A stretch of 24,179 bases of DNA, taken from contig JBBHKE010001428.1 in NCBI GenBank assembly GCA_037447655.1, forward strand, positions 64,001 to 88,179, read 5' to 3'. The notes beneath the pieces were generated by a model. That model ran no database searches. It was not told the origin of the DNA and saw nothing but the letters and a program-made list of their open reading frames with translations. Shown here in pieces: positions 9,598-18,581 of the stretch. Numbering within the stretch: the stretch's first letter is position 1; each line of letters opens with the position of its first letter. The position numbers and the translations under genes were made by a program. Origin of the DNA: Zygnema cylindricum (taxonomy: Eukaryota > Streptophyta > Zygnematophyceae > Zygnematales > Zygnemataceae).

Positions 9598-10704
9598 CAC
9601 AGAACCAAAAGGGAAAGCACTCAAGATACCGACTTTGACCCACCGCTTAAAGCAGTCAATATGGCCAAATGGCCCCAAACTGCACCAGAGTACAGTTTAC
9701 CACGTGTGCTGACAACTCACACAGTTTCAAGCAAAACGCCCAATTAAAATAAGAGATATAGCCCAAAGAATATCCCTTAAAATGCACAAACTGTGCCATT
9801 TGAAACTTTGTACAAAGAATACATAAAATTCCTAAGTCTTAGTCTTGATATTTGCGTATTTTCTAGGTGTGTTTTAGGATAGAAAAGAGGTGGATAAATT
9901 CTTTGCTTGGATTTATGAAAAGTGGGATGTGTGATCAGCAAGATGGAATGTTTATTTCAGCTCATCTAGTGGACCTTTTAAAATATGAGGGTATTGTCTT
10001 AAAGTTTTATGAAAGGAAAAAGAAGAAAAAAAAAGGGGAGTCTTTATTTTTGTGTGGGAGTCGAAAGGAAAATAGACTAGAAAATAACGGGAGTGTTGAT
10101 ATTTGAGTATTTTCTATGTCTATTTTAGGATAGAAAAGAGTAGAGGCAGTGTGCCTCTGACTCCCTTCTCCAAGCCCCCACACTTGTTGTAGTTACTGAA
10201 GGCTGGATAGGGAGCTAGAGCTATGGTTGCCTAAGTTCTCCATAGAGACAGATAATGGTAGGTTTAGTAAAATGGTATTTGAGGGACCCCGGATTTGATC
10301 CTGGTACCTGCCGTCCGTCAAACATACAGTAGCCGTTAGCTTTGTCCATTAAGTCTAGGACTAGCACTAAAGTATTTGGTGTATGATAAAAATATATATA
10401 TCACACTTAGAGATTTCCATTTAATTAGGATAACGGGATATAGAACATAGAACCAGTTGTACTTCAATTACCGGACGAAACAAATGGTACGGACATTTGT
10501 TTCGACGGCCCAGATAAAATTCCGATTTGAATCGACGGTCGTGGTGCGAGCTCGGATTCCGGAGTGGGTGACGTGGCGTTTTCAAGCACCGCAACTCCAG
10601 ATGACACGTGGCAAGTTCCTACAGGATTACGGGATCTCCGTAACGTGAGATGACAAGTTCGGGTATGACAAATGCCACATTATGGCTCTGTCGTACATGG
10701 ACCA

Positions 10705-10997
10705 TACAGAAAGTACTATGGCACCTGTACTTTCTGTACGGTACAGTCATGTGATTGGTCTATACTTTAGATGGTTCCATGTTGACGAGAATTTCAACGG
10801 TCAACACGGAACGATGACCGTTGAAATTCAACGGTCAACAAAAATTAATTCGGCAAGTCAAACTGACGCGTGGCATCATCCTATTGGATACCGAAGAAAA
10901 AAGGGACAGAACGGTGACGACATTTTCGCCACGTGGCAGACCTAGAGTGGTGCCGAATACTTTCGTGCATAAAGTACGGCGGCTACCGTACTTTATG
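10705..10997. repeat. Cluster of three perfect hairpins in element D LTR
   Basis: There are three perfect inverted repeats: 10705-10716 with 10727-10738 (12 bp, TACAGAAAGTAC), 10789-10803 with 10815-10829 (15 bp, GAATTTCAACGGTCA), and 10968-10979 with 10986-10997 (12 bp, CATAAAGTACGG). All lie upstream of the TATA box, with ACGTGGC-type G-box cores nearby (10571, 10931). Copy 2 keeps recognisable versions. Confidence 0.85.
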
Positions 10998-11107
10998 TGT
11001 ACATTATTTAGTGTGCTGCAATTTGATTGGACTAGAGGTATTGTGAGTAGGATTTTAGGACTTAGAATGTTTTTGGTAGGTAGCCGCCTCTCCCAGGGAG
11101 CATCTTG

Positions 11108-11116
11108 TATAAAAGG
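11108..11116 (+). promoter_or_regulatory. TATA box of element D LTR
   Basis: TATAAAAGG lies about 1.0 kb into the 1.39-kb LTR, with G-box cores and hairpins upstream. Its location fits a U3 promoter. Transcription would run rightward through the end of D and into LTR 1 of array A, antisense to that family's gag. Activity is inferred only. Confidence 0.65.
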
Positions 11117-12014
11117 CAAACTTTGGTCAGCCATTACTATCAATTTACTTGACCATTTTCAGTGATTCTTTTTGCTGCCGACTCAAGGGAGTCCAGGCTA
11201 TACACGGAGGTAATTGGTTAGTGTATTTGCCTGCCAGGGTGGCTACATTTCTGAGGGAAATTCAAAGTGGGTGAATATATCCAAATCACATGTTCTAACT
11301 CTGCATTCTGTGGTGGAACTGATTACACAGAAAGTCTTATTTCACAGGGGTGAAGTTGTAATGGGGTTCTGATTGTCAAGGGGTCAATTATTTGTGTTTA
11401 TATTAACTTGGAGTCTACACTATCTAGATTAACTTCCTAGGATCTGCGAATTTTGTGTGGCAATGGAGCCCATAGAATTTCACTTAGAATTTATACATAT
11501 AAATTCTACTTCTACCTACTTGACCAATCAAAAACACTATGCGGTATTAAACAACAGTACTTTAAAAGTCCCTGATGTACGCTAAACTTATCCGACAATT
11601 CGTCTCCTATTCGAAATAAGAAGACAACCCCTATTTGTTTACTAATACTCAATACTAACTGTACACACTAATAACGTAATGCGAGTTTAAACAAACTTCC
11701 GTTTCCACAAAGTTTCCACCGACATTGAAACTTTATATGTGACGAGATCCGCCGCGTCATCGTGGTCCACTTTAAGCTTGTGGTAAATCTTTGTTGGGTT
11801 GATCTTGTCTATCGGAAGGTATGTCACAAATAGGTCGTGCGCGCCATTGTGTAATCTTCCCTTTTACTTAGGAGCCGTCCGATGTGATCTCTTTAATTTC
11901 GTACCATCCAAATTGTCAAGGTACACATTGTTTCAAACAACTCTAAAAATGCTTCTAAGGCCTGGAGTTTTCCTCTCACATTATATAGAGAGGACTAAAG
12001 CTTTCAAAACAACA

Positions 12015-12777
12015 CTCTCCTAAAGCTTTAGACTCTCTAAGCCACTTAACCCATAAGCATCTCTGCAAGCATATTAGAACCACCTAAATACCCTAAGACT
12101 TTTATCGCTGATTTCCAGTCTGCTTTGTCGGTTTTTGTAGACTTAGACTCAAACCTACTTTGACTGCTGCAATACCATGCCTTATGCAATTCATATAATG
12201 AATTAGACTCTAAAATTTTTGTCTTGTGACTCCCTTAACTCCAGACTGTCTCTTACAATGTTGTCAAAATTTGTCTCTCTACCTTTTGGTTTTTGTCTTT
12301 TGGTTTTTGTCTAAATTTTGTAGGAGTAGCAATTCCCTTTTCATCTGACATTTCAAAATTTTCTAACATTTTTCCTATTTCTAACATTTTTCCTATTGCC
12401 CTTTTCCTTGTCAATCTGATGATCTTGTTATTCCTAACTCTTTCTACTTGAATAGCAAAGATATTCCTAGCCTCCTTTAACTTTTGAATTCTGAACTTGT
12501 ATTTTAAAACTGTCTTAATTTTGGTGTTTTTTTCAATGGTTATTTCTATAATATGTAGGTCATTTCCAATAGCTTTCCGATTTGATGAAAGTTCCACAAT
12601 TTCCCTAGTTTGGGCGTCCAAAATAGGTGTTACAGTATCATTTGTTGCAGTTATCTTATCCTTTTTTTGGGGTTCCCCTTGATTTTCAAATAGTGCATAA
12701 CGGTTTCTAATAGCATTCCGCCGATGAATTCTCCATCTCCCCCTCGGAAATTTTGAGGCTGGAGGCGAAGGTTCCAA
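12015..12777 (-). pseudogene. Element A copy 2: RT edges and RNase H tail, active site deleted
   Basis: This is nearly identical to 6721-7483 at a 5294-base offset, with the same RT deletion joining the KAIGN motif to the distal RT segment and the same 18-bp duplication. Differences are a handful of substitutions (for example TREIVEL for TWEIVEL, which removes the conserved Trp). The deletion was therefore present before the copies separated. Confidence 0.8.
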
Positions 12778-13310
12778 TTGTCAGTTTTTGGTCTTTTTGC
12801 AGGCAACAGTCCATCAGTGTTTGAAATTCTTGGTCTAGCGACGAGGTGGCATAATCTTCATTACTTGTGGTACACCCTTCTGTGGATTTTTTCAAAATTT
12901 TAGCGACGACATCATCTCGTCCCTGGTTCAGCGATGAAGCTTTTTCGTCGCTACTTGTTTTTCCTTTGGCGTCCGTTATTGATGATCTAGCGACGAGATG
13001 ATCTTATAGCTGGTCCAGCGACAAGACACGCTCGTCGCTACTTGTGCTCGGCGCCTTATTGAGTCCTTGTAACGCAAAAACTTGATCCATCCTAGGTTGA
13101 AAAATGACATATTCAGTAACTTTTCCTCCCTTTCTGGCAACTAACTGAGAAATGTTAGTTGATTTCTCCTCATCTTTGATAATGGTATTTTCTGTTATTC
13201 CTATACTATTTTTTTGAGGTACATGTACTCTTTATTCTTTCGACAAATCATCGTAACCAACTATTAGTCCAGCTATACCCTTCGGCTTCATTTTCCACCT
13301 AATCTGAGTA
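12778..13310 (-). pseudogene. Element A copy 2: linker and SH3-like remnant
   Basis: This is the counterpart of 7484-8016. It has the same Ser/Asp-rich imperfect repeats, the same stop in the GYDDLSKE segment and the same missing integrase core. A few substitutions distinguish it, clustered near 12798-12826 and 12966-12990. Confidence 0.7.
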
Positions 13311-13688
13311 TTATCTAAAAATAAGAGCCTTGCTACCAAACAATCTTTTTGTTCTATAGCTACTCTCGCAAGGTAAAGGATTTTTATGTTTCTTTGCGCA
13401 AGCACATCCATTACATGATTTTTCTTCCTTTTTGCTAATTTCTATGCCTTTTATTTTACCTTCTTTGCCATAATCTATTATACCTTCTTTGACTATTCTG
13501 TCAAGACTCTTAGAGTGCACATGACTTAGTCTTTTAAAGCACATTTCATTTTTTGCCACACTTGTTGAATACAAAGCATCTTTTTGCAGCATAATAGCAA
13601 GATTAATCCTATGCATTCGGTCTGGACCTCTTGTACCTGTATTAGCTATTCGACCTTGTTTTCTAACTATTTGTTTTCCATTTTTCAT
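13311..13688 (-). pseudogene. Element A copy 2: GAG-pre-integrase zinc domain
   Basis: The 125-residue frame encodes exactly the same protein as 8017-8394, including the CF replacement for the WH pair and the integrase-core deletion junction at KRLFGSKA. Identity of the whole frame shows how recent this part of the duplication is. Confidence 0.8.
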
Positions 13689-14315
13689 AAGTACTTCAAA
13701 TCCTTTCCTCTTTGCAAGAGAAGTAGAAAAAACGTTTTCCGAAATTTTGGAACATAAAGGACGTTAAAGAGTGTCCTTTCAGTTGGAGTGCCGTCAATGT
13801 TCACCATAAGTGTTACCTCGCCTTTTGCGTTGCATATAATGTATTGTCCGTCCGCATAATAGATGTTTCTCGGGAAAATGGTTTGTAGTTTATCAAAGTA
13901 TTCACGATTCCAACACGTGTGTTGAGGTGTGCCAATTTCTATTATCCAGCACGAATCTTTTTTTTCAGTGGTCGTGTTACAGTGTGCAAAAGGATCATTT
14001 CGTCCGTTTCTATAATACTTTTGACTGTTTCTTCTTTTTTCAACATTCCTGAGCAGAAGGCAGAAATTTCAGTATGTTCAAAAAACTTTGGTTTTGGTAT
14101 ATACCAACCTGGACGATATATTCCAATTGCAGTAGCCTATTTATATTTTGGACAATTTTTGTAGTCATGTCCCTTTTCATTGCAATAAAAGCATATATTA
14201 GGTCTGTGAGGATATTAACTCTGTCTATTCTGAAAATCTGTTTTTCTAAAGGTTTGAGGATTAAAAGCTTCCACTTGTCTACTATTATTAAGAGCATCTT
14301 GGCTAGACCCTTCAT
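13689..14315 (-). pseudogene. Element A copy 2: CCHC knuckle and inactivated protease
   Basis: This is the counterpart of 8395-9021. The knuckle at 14152-14193 reads CFYCNEKGHDYKNC (Phe for Tyr). The protease triad is the same Glu-Ile-Gly, with the same frameshift after VLYVPKF. It differs from copy 1 by only a few bases. Confidence 0.8.
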
Positions 14316-14921
14316 CTAAGACAAGTTGAAATGCGCTAAATTCCAATCAACTAGTGCTATTTTTTTCAAATTTTCAGAGGCTCTTTTATATTCATTAGGA
14401 AGACCTCTCAATAACAACATTGACTGCTGATCATCCGGAAATCTTCCACCTGAACAAGCATTTTCTGCAATCAATTTTCTTAAACCATAACAATATTCTC
14501 TTATACTATCGCCAGAGTACTTATACTCCCATATTTTGCCGGCCGTAATCATCTCGTGTTTAACATTAGTTTTGTTGTGCAAAACTTATAGAGAATTCCA
14601 TATTTCCGACGCATTTTTCATGTGAAAATGCTCCATGGCAAGCTCCTTCGAAATGAGAAGTTCGATGATGTGACGACACTGCAAATTTTTCTTCTTCCAG
14701 GTGGCATCCGATTTGGACAGATATCCATCCAAAACATCCATAAGGTTTATGTTCATAAAGTATAACTCCATCATATCCGCCCTATAGATATAGTCCGTGC
14801 CGTCAAAGACAAGTATTCTTGAGGGAGGGCCCGTAACTTGTTGTTCTGTTACAACTGGAACAGCACCAAGTGCCACTAAATCACAAGGAACAGCACCAAG
14901 TGCCACTATATCACAAGCCAT
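14316..14921 (-). pseudogene. Element A copy 2: gag pseudogene with 10-residue duplication
   Basis: The ATG at 14921 is retained here (MACDIVALGAVP). A 30-bp in-frame tandem duplication (14857-14886, 14887-14916) repeats CDLVALGAVP. The rest matches copy 1, including the shared TAA at 14586-14588 in the middle of gag, so full Gag cannot be made. The continuation after the stop (14582-14316) reads HNKTNVKHEMITAGK and LLLRGLPNEYK. Confidence 0.85.
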
Positions 14922-14949
14922 CACAGAACCAAAAGGGAAAGCACTCAGA

Positions 14950-17339
14950 TACCAACTTTGACCCACCGCTTAAAGCAGTCAATAAGGCCAAATAGCCCCA
15001 AACTGCAACACAGTTACCGCGTGTGCTGACAACTCACACAGTTTTAAGCAAAACGCCCAATTAAAATAAGAGATATAGCCCAAAGAATATCCCTTAAAAT
15101 GCACAAACTGTGCTATTTGAAACTCTGTACAAATAATACATAAAATTTCTAAGTCTTAGTCTCGATATTTGAGTATTTTCTAGGTCTGTTTTAGGATAGA
15201 AAAGAGGTGGATAAATTCTTTGCTCGGATTTATGAAAAGTGGGATGTGTGATCAGCAAGATGGAATGTTTATTTCAGCTCATCTAGTGGACCTTTTAAAA
15301 TATGAGGGTATTGTCTTAAAATTTTATGAAAGGAAAAAGAAGTAAAAAAAAAAGGGGAGTCTTTATTTTTGTGTGGGAGTCGAAAGGAAAATAGACTAGA
15401 AAATAAGGGAGTGTTGATATTTGAGTATTTTCTATGTCTGTTTTAGGATAGAGAAGAGTAAAGGCAGTCTACCTTTGACTCCCTTCTCCAAGCCCCCACA
15501 CTTGTTGTAATCACTGAAGGCTGGATAGGGAGCTAGAGCTATGGCTGCCTAAGTTCTCCATAGAGACAGATAATGGTAGGTTTAGTAAAATGGTATTTGA
15601 CGGACCCGGGATTTGATCCTGGTACTTGTCGTCCGTCAAACATACAGTAGCCGTTAGCTTTGTCCATTAAGTCTAGGACTAGCACTAAAGTATTTGGTGT
15701 TTGATAAACATATACATATATTCACACGTAGAGATTTCCATTTAATTAGGTTAACGGGATAAAGAACATATAACCAATTGTACTTCAATTACCGGACGAA
15801 ACAAATGGTACGGACATTTGTTTTGACGGCCCAGATAAAATTCCGATTTGAATCGACGGTCGTGGTGCGAGCCGGGATTCCGGAGTGGGCGACGTGGCGT
15901 TTTCAAGCACCGCCACTCCGGATGACACGTGGCAAGTTCCTACAGGATTACGGGATCTTCGGAACGTGAGATGACGAGTTTGGGTGTGAGAAATGTCACA
16001 TTATGGCTTTGTCATACATGGACCGTACAGAAAGTACTTCGGCACCTATACTTTCTGTACGGTAGTACAGTCATGTGATTGGTCTATACTTTAGATGGTT
16101 CCATGTTGACGAGAATTTCAACGGTCAACACGGAACGACGACCGTTGAAATTCAACAGTCAACAAAAATTAATTTGGCAAGTCAAAGTGACACGTGGCAT
16201 CATCCTATTGGATACCGGAGAAAAAAGGGACAGAACGGCGACAACATTTTTGCCACGTGGCAGACCTAGAGTGGTGCCGAATACTTTCGTGCATAAAGTA
16301 CGGCGGTTACCGTACTTTATGTGTACATTATTTAGTGTGCTGCAATTTGATTTGACTAGAGGGATTGTGAGAAGGATTTTTGGACTTGGAATGTTTTTGG
16401 TAGGTAGCCGCCTCTCCCAAAGAGCATCTTGTATAAAAGGCAAACTTTGGTCAGCCATAACTATCAATTTACTTGACCATTTTCAGTGAATCTTTTTGCT
16501 GCAGACTCAAGGGAGTCCATGCTATACAGGGGTGTAATTGGTTAGTGTATTTTCCTGCCAGGGTGGTTGCATTTCTGATGGAAATTCAAAGTGGGTGAAT
16601 GTATCCAGATCACATATTCTAACTTTGCATTCTGTGGTGGAACTAAGCACACAGAAAGTCTTATTTCACAGGGGTGAAGTTGTAATGGGGTTTTGATTGT
16701 CAAGGGGTCAATTATTTGGGTTTATATTAACTTGGAGTCTACACTATCTAGATTAGCTTCCTTGGATCTACGAATTTTGTGTGGCAATGGTGCCCATAGA
16801 ATTTCACTTAGAATTTATATATATAAATTCTACTTCTACCTATTTGACCAATCAAAAACACTAGGCGATATTAAACAACAGTACTTTAAAAGTCCCTGGT
16901 GTACGCTAAACTTAACCGACAATTCGTCTACTGTTCCGTATAATCAGACAACCCCTATTTGTTTACTAATATTCAATACTATCTGTACACACTAATGACG
17001 TAATGCGAGTAGGGACAAACTTCCGTTTCCACAAAGTTTCCACCGACGTTGAAACTTTATATGTGACGAGATCCGCCGCGTCATGGTGGTCCACTTTCAG
17101 ATTTTGGAAAATCTTTGTTGGTCCGATCTTGTCTATCGGACGGTATGTCACAATTAGGTCGTGCGAGCCATTGCGTAATCTTCCCTTTTACTTAAGAGCC
17201 GTCCGATGTGATCTCTTTAATTTCGAACCATCCAAATTGTCAAGGTACACATTGTATGAAACAACTCTGAAAATGCTTCTAAGGCCTGGAGTTTTCCTCT
17301 CACATTATATAGAGAGGACTAAAGCTTTCAAAAACAACA
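14950..17339 (-). repeat. Element A LTR 2 (outermost 5' LTR), containing element D copy 2
   Basis: The minus-strand start is at 17339 (TGTTGTTTTTGAAAGC), with flanking host sequence CTCTG beginning at 17340. It is the most diverged of the three LTRs: between 16850 and 17210 I count roughly 28 differences from LTR 1 in about 350 bases. The inner boundary near 14950 is approximate. Confidence 0.7.
15160..16806 (+). mobile_element. Nested LTR element D copy 2
   Basis: It has the same structure as copy 1 and the same CTTAG target duplication (15155-15159, 16807-16811), a 5' LTR stub, about 200 bases of internal sequence, and a 3' LTR from 15412 to 16806. The TATA box is at 16432-16440. Over a 245-base stretch near 15770-16015 I count about 17 differences from copy 1, far more than between the flanking gag-pol copies. 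Confidence 0.8.
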
Positions 17340-17452
17340 CTCTGCACGCTCATGGTTCGCAAATAATGCTTTCGAGTAAAGTTGGTCGGTATAAATAATA
17401 TTTGATGATATATAATATACGATCTTATCTTACTTGGTACCACTCATTTCAG

Positions 17453-17588
17453 AGCACGTGGATTACAGACTACGCGAAAAAACATTGTTGAAAATGTAGC
17501 ATCCTGTAATGTTCGCCGTACAATTACACGAAATCCTGATGGAAAGCCACCCTTAGCCATTACAGAAGTTAGGAACTTGCTGTCTTAA
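17453..17588 (+). CDS. Candidate terminal exon of an unidentified gene
   Basis: After a pyrimidine-rich acceptor ending TTTCAG (17452), the plus strand stays open for 44 codons: ARGLQTTRKNIVENVASC, then NVRRTITRNPDGKPPLAITE, then VRNLLS and a TAA stop at 17586-17588. The composition and codon use look coding, unlike nearby AT-rich sequence. I do not recognise the family. Upstream is 113 bases of AT-rich sequence and then the edge of the copia array, so any preceding exons would be far to the left or were lost. It may be a gene fragment left by rearrangement. Chance openness remains possible because it is short. Confidence 0.35.
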
Positions 17589-17855
17589 AATTATGCTTTA
17601 GCATTTTTTATGTCTTTGACTGGGAATTTCACTCATATGTGTTTCCAGATTTTTGTGAAAATTTGCACATTTGTTCCTCTTTGTCTTATTTGCATTTTAT
17701 TTGATTTGTAGGCCAAATGGTTGCCTATTTTTTCTTTGGCTGTGTTCCAAAGTTGTATGTTTTTCTGTGCATCTGTGAGAGCTTCTTGTTTGTCTTAATT
17801 CTGTGATGTCTACTCTAGCTTCATCTCATCTTCAATGGGTGTGGTAGCCACAGAA
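17589..17855. other. Non-coding AT-rich sequence
   Basis: This could be 3' UTR or intergenic DNA of the candidate exon just upstream. I see no gene, repeat or RNA in it. Confidence 0.4.
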
Positions 17856-17860
17856 CAACA

Positions 17861-17972
17861 AGAGAGAGCGTGAGAGAGAGCGAGGGAGAGAGAGAGAGAG
17901 GGGGGGAGAGAGAGAGGGAGAGAGAGAGGGAGAGAGAGAGAGAGTGGGAGAAAGAGCAAGAGAGAGAGGAGT
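17861..17972. repeat. GA-rich microsatellite tract
   Basis: The plus strand is almost pure purine, GAGAGAG interspersed with GGG. The minus-strand open frame through it (Ser/Leu repeats) is a by-product of the repeat. In a minus-strand transcript it would be a long CU-tract within or downstream of SLU7. Confidence 0.9.
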
Positions 17973-18581
17973 ACAAGTAAACGCTAATTGGCACTGGACT
18001 AGTGATGAATTCCGACCATAAGGACTTGAAGAAAACAGGGGGGATTATTAAATCCAAGACTGATTACTCCAATTCACACAGCTTGTTTCCTTCGCAGCCT
18101 CTACATAAAAGTAGGGTAAAAAACAGGTCCAGCCAAACACATTCAGCTTGCAGATTTCTTGAACCATAACATAATACCAATTTAAACCAGTTGGTCAAAT
18201 ACACCGTTAACAAGTGTCTGCCACGGCCAACTTCACTAATTTATAAAACAAAACAAATGGAAACTACAACAAGCACCAGATGAAAAAGCATAACCATGCC
18301 CTAATTCAACAGAATGATCAGTACTATTCCGGCAACCACACCAAGCTAACAGATACCTTAGGAAAAGAAGTTACAAAACTTTAAAAAGTGTACTGGGCTC
18401 GTTTGTCATATTCCCGTGGGAAAACAGTTCCAGTCAATTAATTGAACTCTCTTTCACATTGCTTTAAGAAAAAAACCTCCAAAACCAAACAAAGTGTATT
18501 AGGGTTAACTTGTCATATTGATTAGGGTTCACTTGTCAGATTGAAGGTGCATAAACGGTTTCAGTCAATAATTGAACTCAC
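17973..18581 (-). other. SLU7 intron 3, beginning at the exon 3 donor
   Basis: The donor GT is at 18581-18580 (GTGAGT). I find no acceptor leading into the expected next SLU7 exon, which should start by completing an Asn codon and encode CGAMTH, either here or anywhere to the left. A 23-bp tandem repeat (18498-18520, 18521-18543) and a second copy of the donor-side sequence near 18432-18460 lie here. Confidence 0.6.
18498..18543. repeat. 23-bp tandem repeat, two copies
   Basis: Both copies begin ATTAGGGTT and continue ACTTGTCA; they differ at two positions. It lies just inside SLU7 intron 3. Confidence 0.8.

Larger units (their letters stand above)
9843..11482 (+). mobile_element. Nested LTR element D copy 1 (deleted 5' LTR, complete 3' LTR)
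   Basis: CTTAG occurs on both sides (9838-9842 and 11483-11487), a 5-bp target duplication. The left end, TCTTGATATTTG, repeats the start of the LTR at 10094 (TGTTGATATTTGAG); only about 47 bases of the 5' LTR remain. About 200 bases of internal sequence follow, then a purine tract (CGGGAG) and a 1389-bp LTR from 10094 to 11482 ending in TTTCA. The 79-codon frame at 9867-10106 resembles no protein I know. Orientation comes from the purine tract and the TATA box. It is a deletion derivative; without a pol fragment the superfamily cannot be assigned. Confidence 0.8.
9635..12014 (-). repeat. Element A LTR 1, containing nested element D copy 1
   Basis: The minus-strand start at 12014 (TGTTGTTTTGAAAGC) follows the copy 2 polypurine tract. 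Outside the nested insertion it is about 0.73 kb. The part from 11570 to 12014 is almost identical to LTR 0; the rest is several percent diverged from both other LTRs. The inner end near 9635 is approximate. Confidence 0.7.
5893..17339 (-). mobile_element. Tandem copia array A: LTR-internal-LTR-internal-LTR
   Basis: Internal regions at about 6721-9597 and 12015-14921 are nearly identical at a constant 5294-base offset. They are flanked by three copies of one LTR (about 5985-6720, 9635-12014, 14950-17339). All coding remnants lie on the minus strand. The outermost 5' LTR starts at 17339. On the left the array breaks off inside a third gag copy at about 5893. Sharing of LTRs between adjacent internal regions is the usual product of unequal recombination between LTRs. 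Because the left end is truncated, no target duplication of the whole array can be tested. Confidence 0.85.

Noticed and set aside
10260-10400. tRNA-like B-box (GGATCAAATCC on the minus strand), possible SINE within element D
   Set aside because: The A-box match is poor, spacing is longer than usual, there is no poly-A or independent target duplication, and the stretch lies inside the LTR bounded by CTTAG.
10835-11165. Overlapping frames of about 100 codons on both strands in element D, repeated at 16079-16489
   Set aside because: They lie in LTR U3/R sequence around a TATA box, and change by substitutions without sign of protein conservation.
17821-18057. Minus-strand 78-codon open frame rich in Ser and Leu
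   Set aside because: It is a by-product of the GA microsatellite.
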